Positions 23,949-33,205 are shown, counted from the stretch's first letter. The stretch: DNA of 43,525 nt from Flavobacteriales bacterium (GCA_008016945.1 SSGN01000161.1:1-43525); one strand, 5' to 3'. The notes: a model not told the origin generated them from the letters alone. A program made the numbers and translations.

Positions 23949-24959
23949 TCACAGCCGCATATAGCTGCGCCGTCCGGGCCTGCGTTTGAATTTGTACGAC
24001 ACCTCGAAGTTGAAGTAGCTGAAGGAGTCCAGCAATCCCGGGTTACCGCGGCGGCTGGTCTTGAGATCATCGTTGTCGCCGACCGTGCCCCAACCGGTAG
24101 GGTCGCTGATGTATCGTGCCAGGGTGCGGTCGCGTTGGTTGTCGTAGAGCTGATCGATCTGAGCGTACGTCGCATAGAGGTCGCTAACGTCATCCAACTG
24201 ATCGGTCATGAACATATAGTAGGCGTATTCCACCCCAACGCTGAGCTGTTTGGTCACCATGTATCGCAGGCCAGCTCCCATGGGGATCGCCATGTGCCAG
24301 GAGGGGAACTTGCGCGCCTTCACGCTTTCCCCAGCATCCGCCGCTGTCTCGGTGTACCAGCTACCAAGGTCCGTCTCGAACTTCCCATCGCGCTCGATCA
24401 CGTTGGCATTGGCGGTTCCCCGTTCCGCATCGCGTATGGTGCCATCGGCCCAGAAATAGTACCTGTTCGCCGGATCCACATCGCCATGGAAGAGGTCCGC
24501 TTTGGGCCGACCGTGATATACGCCCAGTCCGATGTGGAAGAACATGAAGAATTTCTGTTGGAAGAGGGGCGTGTATGGCTCGCGATAGGCGTTGAGCACC
24601 AGGTGCCCCGAAGCGCCGACGAGGTCGTTCCGGAAGCTCAAGCCCCGTTTGTAGTTCTTCAGTTCCGTCGTTGGCACATTATGCATGGGCGCGGTCTCGT
24701 CGTACCCGATCCGGAACCAACTGATCCGGGCTTCGGTGGTAAGCGACCGGGTGACGTACCTCTTCTTGTTGTTCAGGAAATCACGGAAGGTGATCTGCAT
24801 GCCGGGCCGTGCGCTGTTCCACTGCACAGGCCCATCCACATTGCCAAGGTCACCATAGTAGTGCGTAAGACCTGAGGAGAACCCGACCTCCAGGTTCCGT
24901 TGAGCGAACCCGATGGTCGGTGCCGCAAGAGCGATAGCGAGTATGGCTTGACGGAACAT
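23949..24959 (-). CDS. PorG-like outer-membrane protein (DUF6089-type)
   Basis: A 336-residue exported protein with a signal peptide (MFRQAILAIALAAPTIGFAQ). It then shows LEVGFSSGLTHYYGDLGN, a barrel opening like that of the DUF6089/PorG family associated with the type IX secretion system. Multiple amphipathic strands follow (for example FFMFFHIGLGVYHGRP and MAIPMGAGLRYMVTKQLSVGVEYAYYMFMTD), and the protein ends KFKRRPGRRSYMRL. ATG 24959 places the signal peptide at the very N-terminus. A T9SS role is inferred from family similarity only. No other T9SS gene is in the window. Confidence 0.7.
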   Translation of the reverse strand: MFRQAILAIALAAPTIGFAQRNLEVGFSSGLTHYYGDLGNVDGPVQWNSARPGMQITFRDFLNNKKRYVTRSLTTEARISWFRIGYDETAPMHNVPTTELKNYKRGLSFRNDLVGASGHLVLNAYREPYTPLFQQKFFMFFHIGLGVYHGRPKADLFHGDVDPANRYYFWADGTIRDAERGTANANVIERDGKFETDLGSWYTETAADAGESVKARKFPSWHMAIPMGAGLRYMVTKQLSVGVEYAYYMFMTDQLDDVSDLYATYAQIDQLYDNQRDRTLARYISDPTGWGTVGDNDDLKTSRRGNPGLLDSFSYFNFEVSYKFKRRPGRRSYMRL

Positions 24960-25025
24960 GGTGGAGAGGTGCACTAAGCTACTACATCAGACGTGCAGGG
25001 GGGTAATGGTTGCCCGATCGACCGG

Positions 25026-25718
25026 TCAAGCCGTTCTTGGCGCACGCTCGCCGAAGAGGGCGGTACCGATCCGAACCAGGTTGCTGCCCGCGGCGATGGC
25101 CCATGGGGCGTCACCGCTCATGCCCATGCTCAAGGTGTCGAAGGTCGGCTCCTGGGTCTTCCTGACCCGTTCGAACAGTCCAGCGAGCGTTCGGAATTCG
25201 TCCGAAACGATGCCATGGTCCTCGGTGTTGGTGGCCATTCCCATCAACCCGCGCGGGCGTATCCGGCTCCAACGCCAGGGATGCGCCAGTAGGGTTTCGA
25301 CCTCCTCGGTGCTGAACCCGTGCTTCGTTTCCTCCTGGGCGATATGGACCTGAAGCAGCACATCCACCGACCGGCCGAGACCTTGGGCGCGCTTCTCCAC
25401 CTCGTCCAACAGCTTCTCGGAATCAATGCCATGGATCAGGTCCACGAGCGGAAGCACATGCTTCACGTTGCTGCGTTGCAGGTGTCCGATGAAGTGCCAT
25501 TCGATGTCCCGAGGCAGGAGAGGATGCTTTTCGCGGAGCTCCTGGGGGTAGTTCTCGCCGAAGGCACGATGCCCCAGATCGTAGAGGGCCTGGATCTCCT
25601 CCACGGTCCGGGTCTTGCTTACGGCCACCAACGCAACGTGCGGTGGGAGGGAGGACCTCACCTGGTGATAGCGCGCCGCCAGAGCCGAGCGATCCAAGGC
25701 ATCCATGGGGTTATTCAT
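25026..25718 (-). CDS. YggS-family pyridoxal phosphate homeostasis protein
   Basis: A 230-residue PLP-binding protein of the YggS/PLPBP family. The PLP lysine lies in VAVSKTR (about residues 31-37). FGENYPQEL, WHFIGHLQRSNVK, GLMGMATN and SMGMSGDAPWAI (the last holding the PLP phosphate-binding SMGMS) are family signatures. These proteins hold and buffer PLP rather than catalyse a known reaction. It overlaps the DUF1015 gene by 8 bp, as the last gene of the serC operon. A role in supplying or protecting PLP for the PLP enzyme SerC is a reasonable inference. Confidence 0.92.
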   Translation of the reverse strand: MNNPMDALDRSALAARYHQVRSSLPPHVALVAVSKTRTVEEIQALYDLGHRAFGENYPQELREKHPLLPRDIEWHFIGHLQRSNVKHVLPLVDLIHGIDSEKLLDEVEKRAQGLGRSVDVLLQVHIAQEETKHGFSTEEVETLLAHPWRWSRIRPRGLMGMATNTEDHGIVSDEFRTLAGLFERVRKTQEPTFDTLSMGMSGDAPWAIAAGSNLVRIGTALFGERAPRTA

Positions 25719-26937
25719 CCTCCAGGCTGTACACGGTGATCCCGCTGCGCAGCTTGGGTTCGATATAGGTGCTCTTCGGAGGCATGCATCCCCCGGTATC
25801 GGCTACGCGCTTGAGCTCGTCGAAGCTCACTGGCCTTAGGTTGAAGGCCACCGCCGCTTCGCCGGACCTCACCAAGCGCTCCAGCTCGGCGATCCCTGAA
25901 GTCCCGGGAACGAATCTCACGTGTGGGTCCGTACGCAGATCGTGGATGCCCAGCACGCGGGCCAGTACCGCATCGCTCAACATAGATGCGACAAAGCTGC
26001 CTGCAGCGTCCGTTCCATCAGCGGGAGGCGGCAGCGTGAGGGTGAACCATCCTTTCCGCGTACAGATGTGGACCGAACCATGCGCAGGTACTTCGGTCGG
26101 AGCTTCCGGAAGCTCTTCCAGAGGACCGACCGCACGCACCGCAGCGATGAATTCTTCAGTGTCCATGCCGCCCAAGCTCGTGACCGCACGATCGAAGTTG
26201 TGGATGTGCAGGTGCTCCTGTGGCACCACGAAGGCCAGGCACCAAGCCTTCGGTGCATCGGCGTGGGATCCGGAGCTTTCCGCCAGGCGCGCGCTGCTGG
26301 CCATGCGGTGGTGCCCATCGGCTATGTACAGCGCGTCGATCCTCAGGAATTGCTCGCTCACCGCAGTGATCACCGCAACGTCGTCCACCGCCCAGAAGCG
26401 ATGGCGCACGCGGTCGGTGGTGCTGAAATCATACGTGGGACGCGTGTCCCAAGCACGCCCCAGGATCGCTTCGAGGCCGTTCCCTTCCGGAGCGGCCAGC
26501 AGCACCGGTTCGGCGTTCACTCCCGTCACGTTCAGGTAATCCTTGAAGAGCTCTTCACGGGCCTTCAACGTGTGCTCATGCACCTTCACTCGGCCATGGC
26601 GGTAATCGTTCACGTCCACCGCCGCGATGATCCCGCGCGACAACAGGCCCTTGCGGCTTTGTTCGTAGAGGTAGATGCAGGGGCGCTCGTCCCGCTCGAA
26701 CCACCCTTCGGTCACCACCTCATTCCACTTGTGTCGCACGTTGGCGAAACGCTCTTCGCGGCTCAGGTGCGCATTGTTCCCGTGATCGGGGTGGATCACG
26801 TGCAGGAAGGAGTATGGGTTGCCGAGCAGCTTCTCGTGAAGTTGCTCATCGGTGTAGGACACGTAAGAGCGCGAGCCCACCAGGTGGACCTTGTCCTGCG
26901 TCGGGCGCCAAGCGCGGAAAGGGCGAATGCGTACCAT
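25711..26937 (-). CDS. DUF1015 family protein
   Basis: A 408-residue soluble protein. Family hallmarks are NPYSFLHVIHPD (about 40-51), CIYLYEQSRKGLLSRGIIAAVDV, the YIADGHHRMASSARL motif (about 203-217), and GGCMPPKSTYIEPKLRSGI near the C-terminus. DUF1015 proteins are commonly encoded with serA and serC. No reaction has been firmly established to my knowledge, but the ADGHHR motif looks like an active site. It overlaps the serA stop by one base (TGATG) and yggS by 8 bp, so it is embedded in the serine operon. The operon lacks serB (phosphoserine phosphatase). Confidence 0.9.
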   Translation of the reverse strand: MVRIRPFRAWRPTQDKVHLVGSRSYVSYTDEQLHEKLLGNPYSFLHVIHPDHGNNAHLSREERFANVRHKWNEVVTEGWFERDERPCIYLYEQSRKGLLSRGIIAAVDVNDYRHGRVKVHEHTLKAREELFKDYLNVTGVNAEPVLLAAPEGNGLEAILGRAWDTRPTYDFSTTDRVRHRFWAVDDVAVITAVSEQFLRIDALYIADGHHRMASSARLAESSGSHADAPKAWCLAFVVPQEHLHIHNFDRAVTSLGGMDTEEFIAAVRAVGPLEELPEAPTEVPAHGSVHICTRKGWFTLTLPPPADGTDAAGSFVASMLSDAVLARVLGIHDLRTDPHVRFVPGTSGIAELERLVRSGEAAVAFNLRPVSFDELKRVADTGGCMPPKSTYIEPKLRSGITVYSLEDE

Positions 26938-27908
26938 CAGCCCACGTCCACCGTGGAACGCCAGGAGATGATCTGGTCGGCGAGTTCTGCACCTACTCGA
27001 CCCTGCGCTTCGGCGGTGGCCGCCCCGATATGTGGCGAAAGGCTCAAGCCCGCTTCGGTGAGCAAGTCTTCCCGTGGTTCCGGCTCACCCACGAACACAT
27101 CGAGGGCCGCCGCACGGACCAGGCCGTTCTTCAAGGCGTTCATCAGGGCATCCTCATCCACGCTGCCTCCACGAGCGGTGTTCACGATCACCACGCCGGG
27201 TTTCACGGCGGCTAATTCAACCGCACCCAGAACGGGGCGGCCATCTTTCTGCGATGGCACGTGCAGGCTGATGGCATCGGATTGCTTCAGCAATTCGTTC
27301 ATGGTCACCAGCTTCACCGGTACCCGCACGGTTTCACCGCCGATCTCCACCTCGATGGCCTCTGCGGTCACGAAGCTGTCGTGATAGATCACGCGCATGC
27401 CGCAACCCAGCGCATAGCGAGCCGTCCATTGGCCAATGCGCCCGAAGCCCACCACACCCAGTGTCTTGCCGCGAAGCTCGAAGCCCTTTTCATACTCCTT
27501 CTTCAGCTCCTTGAATTTCGTGCGGCCCTCGGCCGGCATGCGGCGGTTCGCTTTGTGCAGGTTGCGCATGAGGCTGAAAAGGTGGGCCATCACCAGCTCG
27601 GCCACGCTGATGCTGGACGAGGCCGGGGTGTTGATCACCGGAATGCCCTTCTCCTTGGCATGGGCCACATCGATGTTGTCCAATCCCACACCGCCCCGCC
27701 CGATCAGCTTCAGGGAGGGACAAGCGTCGATCAGGTCGCGCCGCACCTTGGTGGCGCTGCGCACCAGCAACACCTCCACTTGTTCACGGTTGATGTATTC
27801 GATCAGTTGGTCCTGTGGCACGTGGTCCGTGGTCACCTTGAATCCCTCTTCTGCCAGGCTTTCCTTGGCCTGTGCTGTGATCCCGTCGTTGGCGTGTACC
27901 CTCATCAT
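26937..27908 (-). CDS. serA: D-3-phosphoglycerate dehydrogenase
   Basis: A 323-residue NAD-dependent 2-hydroxyacid dehydrogenase, the short type without an ACT regulatory domain. Substrate and NAD motifs: GRGGVGLDNID (about 71-81), ELRGKTLGVVGFGRIGQWTA with the Rossmann GFGRIG, and the catalytic Arg/Glu/His set in NTARGGSVDEDAL, VFVGEPEP and LSPHIGAAT. It oxidises 3-phosphoglycerate to 3-phosphohydroxypyruvate, the first step of serine synthesis. Two adjacent ATGs (27908, 27905) are possible starts. It follows serC by 33 bp in the same operon. Confidence 0.93.
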   Translation of the reverse strand: MMRVHANDGITAQAKESLAEEGFKVTTDHVPQDQLIEYINREQVEVLLVRSATKVRRDLIDACPSLKLIGRGGVGLDNIDVAHAKEKGIPVINTPASSSISVAELVMAHLFSLMRNLHKANRRMPAEGRTKFKELKKEYEKGFELRGKTLGVVGFGRIGQWTARYALGCGMRVIYHDSFVTAEAIEVEIGGETVRVPVKLVTMNELLKQSDAISLHVPSQKDGRPVLGAVELAAVKPGVVIVNTARGGSVDEDALMNALKNGLVRAAALDVFVGEPEPREDLLTEAGLSLSPHIGAATAEAQGRVGAELADQIISWRSTVDVG

Positions 27909-27941
27909 CGAAGCCGGTGTCCCCGGCGAAGGTTGTTCGTG

Positions 27942-29030
27942 TTATCCGTTCTTCTTGGCGAATTCCTCCATCACCTCCACCAGCGCTTGTACGCTTTCCA
28001 AGGGCAGTGCGTTGTACATGCTGGCCCGGTAGCCGCCCACGCTGCGATGGCCGCGGATGCCACTGATGCCGGCTTCCTTCCACAGGGCGTCGAAGGCGGG
28101 CTCCAGGGCCGTATCGGTCATCACGAAGGTGGCGTTCATCACACTTCTGTCCTCCACGGCCGTGGTGCCTTTGAACAGGGGCAGGCGGTCGATGGCATCG
28201 TAGAGCAGCTTCGCCTTGGCGGCGTTCCGGCGCTCCATCTCCACCACGCCACCCTGTTCCTTGATCCACTGCATGGTGAGCATGCTCACGTACACGGCAT
28301 AGACCGGTGGCGTGTTGTACATGCTCTCCTTGGCGGCATGGTTCTTCAGGTCCATCATGGGGCTCAAGGTGCGGCCGGTCTTCCCCAGGTAAGCGTTGTC
28401 GAAGAGGTACACCGTAGCGCCCGCAGGGCCCATGTTCTTCTGGGCACCGCCATAGATCAGGGCGAAGTCGCTCACCGTCACCGGACGGCTGAAGATGTCG
28501 CTGCTCATATCGCAGATCAACGGCACCGGCGACTTGGGGAACTGCTTGTACTGCGTACCGAAGATGGTGTTGTTGCTGGTGAAGTGGAAGTAGTCCACAT
28601 CCGTGGGCACCGCGTAGCCTTTGGGGATGTAGCTGAAGTTCTTGTCCTCACTGCTGGCCACCACCATGGTGTCACCGGCCATCTTGCTCTCCTTGATGGC
28701 ACGGGTGGCCCATTCGCCGGTGTTGGCGTAGGCCGCCTTGCCACCTACCCGCATATAGTTCTGCGGGATCATGTGGAACCCCATGCTGGCCCCACCTCCG
28801 AGGAACACCACCTGGTAGTGGTCCGGCGCACCGAGTAACTCCTTCACCAGTGTCTGCGCCTTGGCCATAACACCCTCGAAAGGCTTGCTCCGGTGGCTCA
28901 TTTCGATGATCGAGAGGCCGGTACCCTCGAATTCAATGATGGAAGCAGCGGCCTGTTGCAGAACCTCCTGAGGAAGGATGCATGGACCAGGGCTGAAGTT
29001 GTGGACCTTCACGTTCGTCGTTGTGCTCAT
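27942..29030 (-). CDS. serC: 3-phosphoserine aminotransferase
   Basis: A 362-residue PLP aminotransferase catalysing the second step of serine synthesis. ATG 29030 (MSTTTNVKVHNFSPGPCILP) is chosen because the family begins with this NFSPGP element and a consensus -7 box lies 33 nt upstream. Other motifs: GTGLSIIEMSHRSKPF (about 35-50) and LIYGGAQKNMGPAG with the PLP lysine. The C-terminal GIRGHRSVGGYRASMYNALP is also typical. First gene of serC-serA-DUF1015-yggS. Confidence 0.96.
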   Translation of the reverse strand: MSTTTNVKVHNFSPGPCILPQEVLQQAAASIIEFEGTGLSIIEMSHRSKPFEGVMAKAQTLVKELLGAPDHYQVVFLGGGASMGFHMIPQNYMRVGGKAAYANTGEWATRAIKESKMAGDTMVVASSEDKNFSYIPKGYAVPTDVDYFHFTSNNTIFGTQYKQFPKSPVPLICDMSSDIFSRPVTVSDFALIYGGAQKNMGPAGATVYLFDNAYLGKTGRTLSPMMDLKNHAAKESMYNTPPVYAVYVSMLTMQWIKEQGGVVEMERRNAAKAKLLYDAIDRLPLFKGTTAVEDRSVMNATFVMTDTALEPAFDALWKEAGISGIRGHRSVGGYRASMYNALPLESVQALVEVMEEFAKKNG

Positions 29031-29063
29031 GGCGGGATCGGAATGCCGGTTGGACCGGCGTGG

Positions 29064-29071
29064 CAAAAGTA
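29064..29071 (-). promoter_or_regulatory. -7 box (TACTTTTG) for the serC operon
   Basis: Exact TAnnTTTG match on the minus strand, with 33 nt between the box and the serC ATG. Confidence 0.65.
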
Positions 29072-29140
29072 GCCTTCCTGTCAAAGAGGATCGTGTCTGC
29101 GATGCCGAACGTTGAACAGCGCTCGGTTCGATCGAGAGGT

Positions 29141-29974
29141 TCACCGCCCCCCTTTGCCGGGCTTGATGTCCTGAGGCGCTCGCAGGTCGATCTCCGGACC
29201 GAACCACCATTCGCCTTTATGCCAGAAGTAGCCATCGTGGGTCATGTCCGGTCCGTAGAACGCCCATTGGTCCTTCAGGTCGGGGCGCAATGGGGAGAGG
29301 TGGTCCATGATGATGGCCTCCAAGGCGGGGTCGTAGCGCAGGGTCATGGTCGCGTTGAACGCATAGCCGAAGACACGACGCATGGGCTTGAGCTTCCCTT
29401 TGCCGAACAGCGGCGCCCCGAAACGAGGGCTGCCACCTTTGAAGCTCAGGACCTCGATCACCTTTCTGGTTTCGGCTTTGCTATGGCCTTTCCAGCCCAG
29501 CAGCGTATAGTAGGTCTGCCCGCCCTTCTTCACCGGTACCACTTCGTAGTACAGTGCGCCGTACCAGCGCTCCGGCCCCAGCACGGGCACTTCGGGCGTG
29601 GGGATCCTGGCGGTCATATCGCGGAGCTCATGGAGTGTCCTTCCACGCCCGGTGCGGGATAGAAGGAACCCCTCGAAATCGTGGTGCCCGTCGCTCCTTG
29701 GTAGGTTCCAGGTGAACAGGCGGAACATGCCGTCGGGAGCGTCCACCCGGGTCATGGGCAGCTCGGTGAAGGGGATGGAGAAGGCGTCTTCGCGATCGAG
29801 CAGGGTGCGCAGTTCGGCCTTGATGGCCTTATTCAGACTGTCCTGCCGCACATCCGTGGCGGTAGGGAGCAGCTTCAACAAGGCGCCGATATGGGCCATG
29901 CCATCGCTTTGTGCGTTCAGCCAGGTTCCGGTCACCAGGCCGGTCAGCAGACAGAAGGTACGCAGGTGGCGCAT
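29141..29974 (-). CDS. conserved secreted protein of unknown function
   Basis: A 277-residue exported protein with a signal peptide (about 1-21, FCLLTGLVTGTWLNA). The mature part has FRLFTWNLPRSDGHHDFEGFLL (about 83-104), YYTLLGWKGHSKAETRKVIEVL (about 158-179) and a C-terminal DGYFWHKGEWWFGPEIDLR. I do not assign it to a characterised family, although the TWNLP and LLGWKGH pattern looks like a Bacteroidota-specific conserved protein. It is probably periplasmic. It lies alone between serC and the ferredoxin on the same strand, with a 56-bp gap to the ferredoxin stop. Confidence 0.75.
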   Translation of the reverse strand: MRHLRTFCLLTGLVTGTWLNAQSDGMAHIGALLKLLPTATDVRQDSLNKAIKAELRTLLDREDAFSIPFTELPMTRVDAPDGMFRLFTWNLPRSDGHHDFEGFLLSRTGRGRTLHELRDMTARIPTPEVPVLGPERWYGALYYEVVPVKKGGQTYYTLLGWKGHSKAETRKVIEVLSFKGGSPRFGAPLFGKGKLKPMRRVFGYAFNATMTLRYDPALEAIIMDHLSPLRPDLKDQWAFYGPDMTHDGYFWHKGEWWFGPEIDLRAPQDIKPGKGGR

Positions 29975-30030
29975 GGTATCATCAAACGATCAAGGTCGTC
30001 CATCCATTGCGCCAGGCGGTGGCCATCGGC

Positions 30031-30378
30031 CTACAGGTGCATGAACTCCTTCTTGGCCAGGAGCTGTTCCTTGGTCTCGCGGAAGTCGGGGTCGTCCACG
30101 CAACAGTCCACCGGGCATACGGCGGCGCACTGTGGCTCATCATGGAAGCCGGTGCACTCGGTGCACTTGTCGGTCACGATGAAATAGGTGTCCATCGCTT
30201 TGGGCGCATTGGCGGCTTCGGCATCGTAGGTGTTGCCCATGGGCGTGGTCTGGGTCCCCTTCAGGGAGGTACCATCGGACAGCCGCCATTCCGCCCCACC
30301 TTCATAGATGGCATTGTTCGGGCATTCGGGTTCGCATGCACCACAGTTGATGCATTCGTCGGTGATCATGATCGCCAT
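30031..30378 (-). CDS. 4Fe-4S dicluster ferredoxin
   Basis: A 115-residue ferredoxin. The first cluster motif is [12 protein letters not shown] (about 9-20). The second is [18 protein letters not shown] (about 72-89), with an 8-residue insertion characteristic of the alvin-type/Allochromatium-like 2[4Fe-4S] ferredoxins. An insertion of about 45 residues separates the two, and a Lys/Glu-rich tail ends KKEFMHL. It is divergent from the acyl-CoA reductase gene with overlapping promoters. The pairing suggests it may donate electrons to lipid metabolism or a related pathway, which is inference. Confidence 0.93.
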   Translation of the reverse strand: MAIMITDECINCGACEPECPNNAIYEGGAEWRLSDGTSLKGTQTTPMGNTYDAEAANAPKAMDTYFIVTDKCTECTGFHDEPQCAAVCPVDCCVDDPDFRETKEQLLAKKEFMHL

Positions 30379-30389
30379 GGCGGTACGGT

Positions 30390-30397
30390 CTACTTTT
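30390..30397 (+). promoter_or_regulatory. -7 box (TACTTTTG) for the acyl-CoA reductase gene
   Basis: Exact TAnnTTTG match, 59 nt before the ATG at 30457 and only 12 bp upstream of the ferredoxin start codon on the other strand. Confidence 0.6.
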
Positions 30398-30433
30398 GTG
30401 CCCGCTTGGGGATGCCCCCTGCGCGGATGGCCG

Positions 30434-30441
30434 CAAAGATA
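30434..30441 (-). promoter_or_regulatory. -7 box (TATCTTTG) for the ferredoxin gene
   Basis: Exact TAnnTTTG match on the minus strand, 55 nt before the ferredoxin ATG at 30378. It lies downstream of the divergent plus-strand box, so the two 5' leaders are predicted to overlap. Confidence 0.6.
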
Positions 30442-30456
30442 GGCGGCACCAATAGG

Positions 30457-31542
30457 ATGCACATGGAACGGACGATGCAGGGGACCGAACGATCGGAGCG
30501 GACAGCCGCACTTGCCCAGCTGGGCAGGGTGATGGGAGCGTTGGCCGAGGGACGGCCATGGCCTGGCCATGGCTGTGGGCTGTTGGAGGACGAATATGGT
30601 CGACTGGACGACCTCGTTCGCACGGCACATCGGGCCAACGGATGGTTCACCGAGGCCAACGTACGCCATGCTTTCGGTGCATGGGCCCAGGCGTTGGAGC
30701 CTACGGCGATCGCGCAGTGGCTCGCGAAGTATCCGGAGCTGGACCAGCCTAGTGCCATGGTGCGTACCGTTGGTCTGGTGCTGGCGGGCAACATCCCATT
30801 GGTGGGTTTGCACGATGTGCTCTGCGTCTGGCTTGCCGGCCACAAGGCCAGGGTGAAGTGTTCCTCGCAGGACCCCATGCTGATCCCCGCACTATTCCAG
30901 GCCTTGGACAAGTTCCATCCGGGCACGGCCCGGCAGGTGGAGTTCTTACGCGACGAACTGGGACGTGTGGATGCCGTGATCGCCACAGGAAGCAACAACA
31001 CCGCCCGCTACTTCGAGCATTATTTCGGCCATTTACCCCGGATCGTCCGCAAGAGCCGGGTGAGCGTGGCCGTGCTCGATGGCCACGAGACCGCCAACGA
31101 ACTGGCCGCTCTGGGCGAGGACATCTTCCGCCACTTCGGCCTGGGTTGCCGCAACGTCTCCAAGCTGTACGTGTCGCAAGACTTCGAACTGGACCGCTTC
31201 TTCGAAGCCATTTTTCCGTGGAACGAGATCGTGAACCACAACAAGTACGGGAACAACTACGATTACACGCGCGCGCTTTGGCTGCTGGATGGGGTGAAGT
31301 TCCTGGATAACGGATTCATGCTGTTGCGCGAGGATGCGGCGCTGGCCAGCCCGGTCTCTGCGGTGCACTACGAGCGGTATACCGATGGAGCCTTGGTCAA
31401 TGCCGCCCTCGAAGCAGCAAGGGAGGGCATTCAATGCGTGGTGGGACATGGGCATCTGCCCTTCGGTACCGCGCAACTGCCCGGCCTGGGCGATTATGCC
31501 GACGGCGTGGACACGATGGCGTTCCTACTGGGCCTGGGTTGA
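30457..31542 (+). CDS. LuxC-like acyl-CoA reductase
   Basis: A 361-residue protein of the LuxC/acyl-CoA reductase family (aldehyde-dehydrogenase-like, NADPH-dependent acyl-CoA to aldehyde). [22 protein letters not shown] (about 107-128) is the typical N-terminal block. [15 protein letters not shown] (about 174-188) is the nucleotide-binding side, and [13 protein letters not shown] (about 229-241) holds the likely catalytic cysteine. ATG 30457 is chosen, with ATG 30463 as an alternative; codons upstream overlap the promoter region. It is shorter than Vibrio LuxC, and no luxD, luxE or luciferase gene is nearby, so bioluminescence is not implied. Confidence 0.88.
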   Translation: MHMERTMQGTERSERTAALAQLGRVMGALAEGRPWPGHGCGLLEDEYGRLDDLVRTAHRANGWFTEANVRHAFGAWAQALEPTAIAQWLAKYPELDQPSAMVRTVGLVLAGNIPLVGLHDVLCVWLAGHKARVKCSSQDPMLIPALFQALDKFHPGTARQVEFLRDELGRVDAVIATGSNNTARYFEHYFGHLPRIVRKSRVSVAVLDGHETANELAALGEDIFRHFGLGCRNVSKLYVSQDFELDRFFEAIFPWNEIVNHNKYGNNYDYTRALWLLDGVKFLDNGFMLLREDAALASPVSAVHYERYTDGALVNAALEAAREGIQCVVGHGHLPFGTAQLPGLGDYADGVDTMAFLLGLG

Positions 31543-31576
31543 CCAAGGTCGATGGTCGCGGCACCTCCGGTGTCAA

Positions 31577-33094
31577 CTACGGCACATACTGGTAGCACCC
31601 GAGGTCGTAGGCGCCATTGTCGCCCCGGGCCACACCATCGAGGTCCCACGGTGAGAAGAGCGGCAGGATGAAGCTCGGCGTGGCCCGACCACGAGCGTAG
31701 GAACCCTGTCCGATGTGCATGTTGCGCCCGGCCACATCCACGAAGGCCGGACTCTGGTTGCGGTAGACCGTGCCGGGGTTGGGGAAGTAGGGGGAGTTCG
31801 AGGTGCTCATCTCCGTTCGCAACAGGCTATGGTCGAAGGTGAGTGCCGTGGGGAGCGACAAGTTGTTGAACTCCAATTGGAACTCGTTCGCGTTCGCCCC
31901 GTGAACGATCCCGTTCTGGAACCTGCCCGCCACCTCGCGCACCTGGAGGGTGCTGTTGATATCGGCATATACGTTGTTCATGTAGAACGCCGGGGTCTGC
32001 CGGATCTCGTAATTCCAGTAGTTGGCGATGGTGAAGTGCTCGAAGGTGTAGTTGCCACCACCCGTGAGCGCCACACCGTACTGCCCGCAGTCGCCCACGA
32101 GCAGGTTGCTGGCCTCGATGGCGTAGTTCCGACTTAGGATGCCCGCCGCGCTGCAATTTCGGATCCGCACACTGTTCAGCACCAGTTTTTGCGCGCTGGT
32201 GGCTTCATCGGGCAGCCATGGTACGTTCTCGCATTGGATCCCCACCAGGGCGTTCTTGATCAGGACGTGGGTGAACTCATTGGAATGGCCTTCTGGACCT
32301 TCATTCAGCCAGATGCGATCCCACTGGCCTGGCACTTCGGCATAGTAGGGCTCCAACCGGTCCCCTTGGAAGGTGATGGGCTGGCCGATGTCACCGTTGG
32401 CCTTGATCTGCCCGTGCCGGTACACCCAAAGCCCACCGCCATTGTGCACATACACATCAACGCCCGGTTCGATGATCAGGGTGCAACAGGAATCCACCAC
32501 ACCGTAGCCATAGATCACATAGGGTAGGTCACCGCCCCAGGTCACGGTCTCGCAGATCTGGTTCCCGTTCTCATCGTAACCGCCAGCGATGTAACTGAAC
32601 GGTGGCAGCCCTTGGATGGCCTGGTTCGGTCGGTAGAAGTGGGCATTCCGCCCCCAGGCCACGAGCAAGACCTCCTGTTCGGTCCCATTGGTACTGAAGC
32701 GGATGTGGTCCTCGATCACGAAGGGGTTGGTCGCGGAGGTATGGTCCAAGGTGGCCTCCACGAAGATGAAGATGCTGTCGCCGCCGAGGATCTCCACTCC
32801 GGTGAAGGAGGTTCCTGTGGCACCGTCCACGTTGATCCGGAACGGGGAGGGGCTTCCACCTTCCAAGGCGATGTTCACCCGCACTGCGTTCTGGTTCGGG
32901 TTGCGTGCCACGAACCGCTTGGTCACCGAGCCCACGGTGGTGAATAGGGTGTCGAACATCACCGTATCTTTACTGATATCCAGCTCGATACCGGCCTCGT
33001 CCGTGAATTTGGCATCCTTTCGACAGCCCGGAGCGAGCAGGCTGATGACCAGTAGGAGGAAGGGGAGAAGGGCGAGGTTCTTCAAGGTGTGCAA
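31577..33094 (-). CDS. beta-helix lipoprotein
   Basis: A 505-residue protein with a lipoprotein signal ([18 protein letters not shown], cysteine about residue 24). An N-terminal beta-sandwich (about 35-150, [21 protein letters not shown], resembling DUF1573-type sequence) is followed by a right-handed beta-helix (about 195-440, for example [23 protein letters not shown] and [20 protein letters not shown]). It is probably surface- or periplasm-facing; its ligand is unknown. No ATG fits: starts are TTG at 33094 or TTG at 33085. A -7-like box (CATCTTTG, minus strand 33092-33099) overlaps the first TTG, which favours the second. Convergent with the acyl-CoA reductase gene. Confidence 0.85.
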   Translation of the reverse strand: MHTLKNLALLPFLLLVISLLAPGCRKDAKFTDEAGIELDISKDTVMFDTLFTTVGSVTKRFVARNPNQNAVRVNIALEGGSPSPFRINVDGATGTSFTGVEILGGDSIFIFVEATLDHTSATNPFVIEDHIRFSTNGTEQEVLLVAWGRNAHFYRPNQAIQGLPPFSYIAGGYDENGNQICETVTWGGDLPYVIYGYGVVDSCCTLIIEPGVDVYVHNGGGLWVYRHGQIKANGDIGQPITFQGDRLEPYYAEVPGQWDRIWLNEGPEGHSNEFTHVLIKNALVGIQCENVPWLPDEATSAQKLVLNSVRIRNCSAAGILSRNYAIEASNLLVGDCGQYGVALTGGGNYTFEHFTIANYWNYEIRQTPAFYMNNVYADINSTLQVREVAGRFQNGIVHGANANEFQLEFNNLSLPTALTFDHSLLRTEMSTSNSPYFPNPGTVYRNQSPAFVDVAGRNMHIGQGSYARGRATPSFILPLFSPWDLDGVARGDNGAYDLGCYQYVP

Positions 33095-33205
33095 AGATGG
33101 CCGATCGAGGGTATTCTACGCGGCCAGGGGGGCGATCATTGTCCGATCCAACGGGAGCCTGTGGGATCTTGGATGGAAAGAGATCGTGGTTCGAGGGATT
33201 ATCCC

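Noticed and set aside
27261..28838. Long plus-strand ORF (525 codons) opposite serA/serC
   Set aside because: It is antisense to well-supported serA and serC, with shadow-type composition.
30457..31542. Bioluminescence (lux) locus
   Set aside because: Only the LuxC-like reductase is present; no luciferase, transferase or synthetase gene is nearby.
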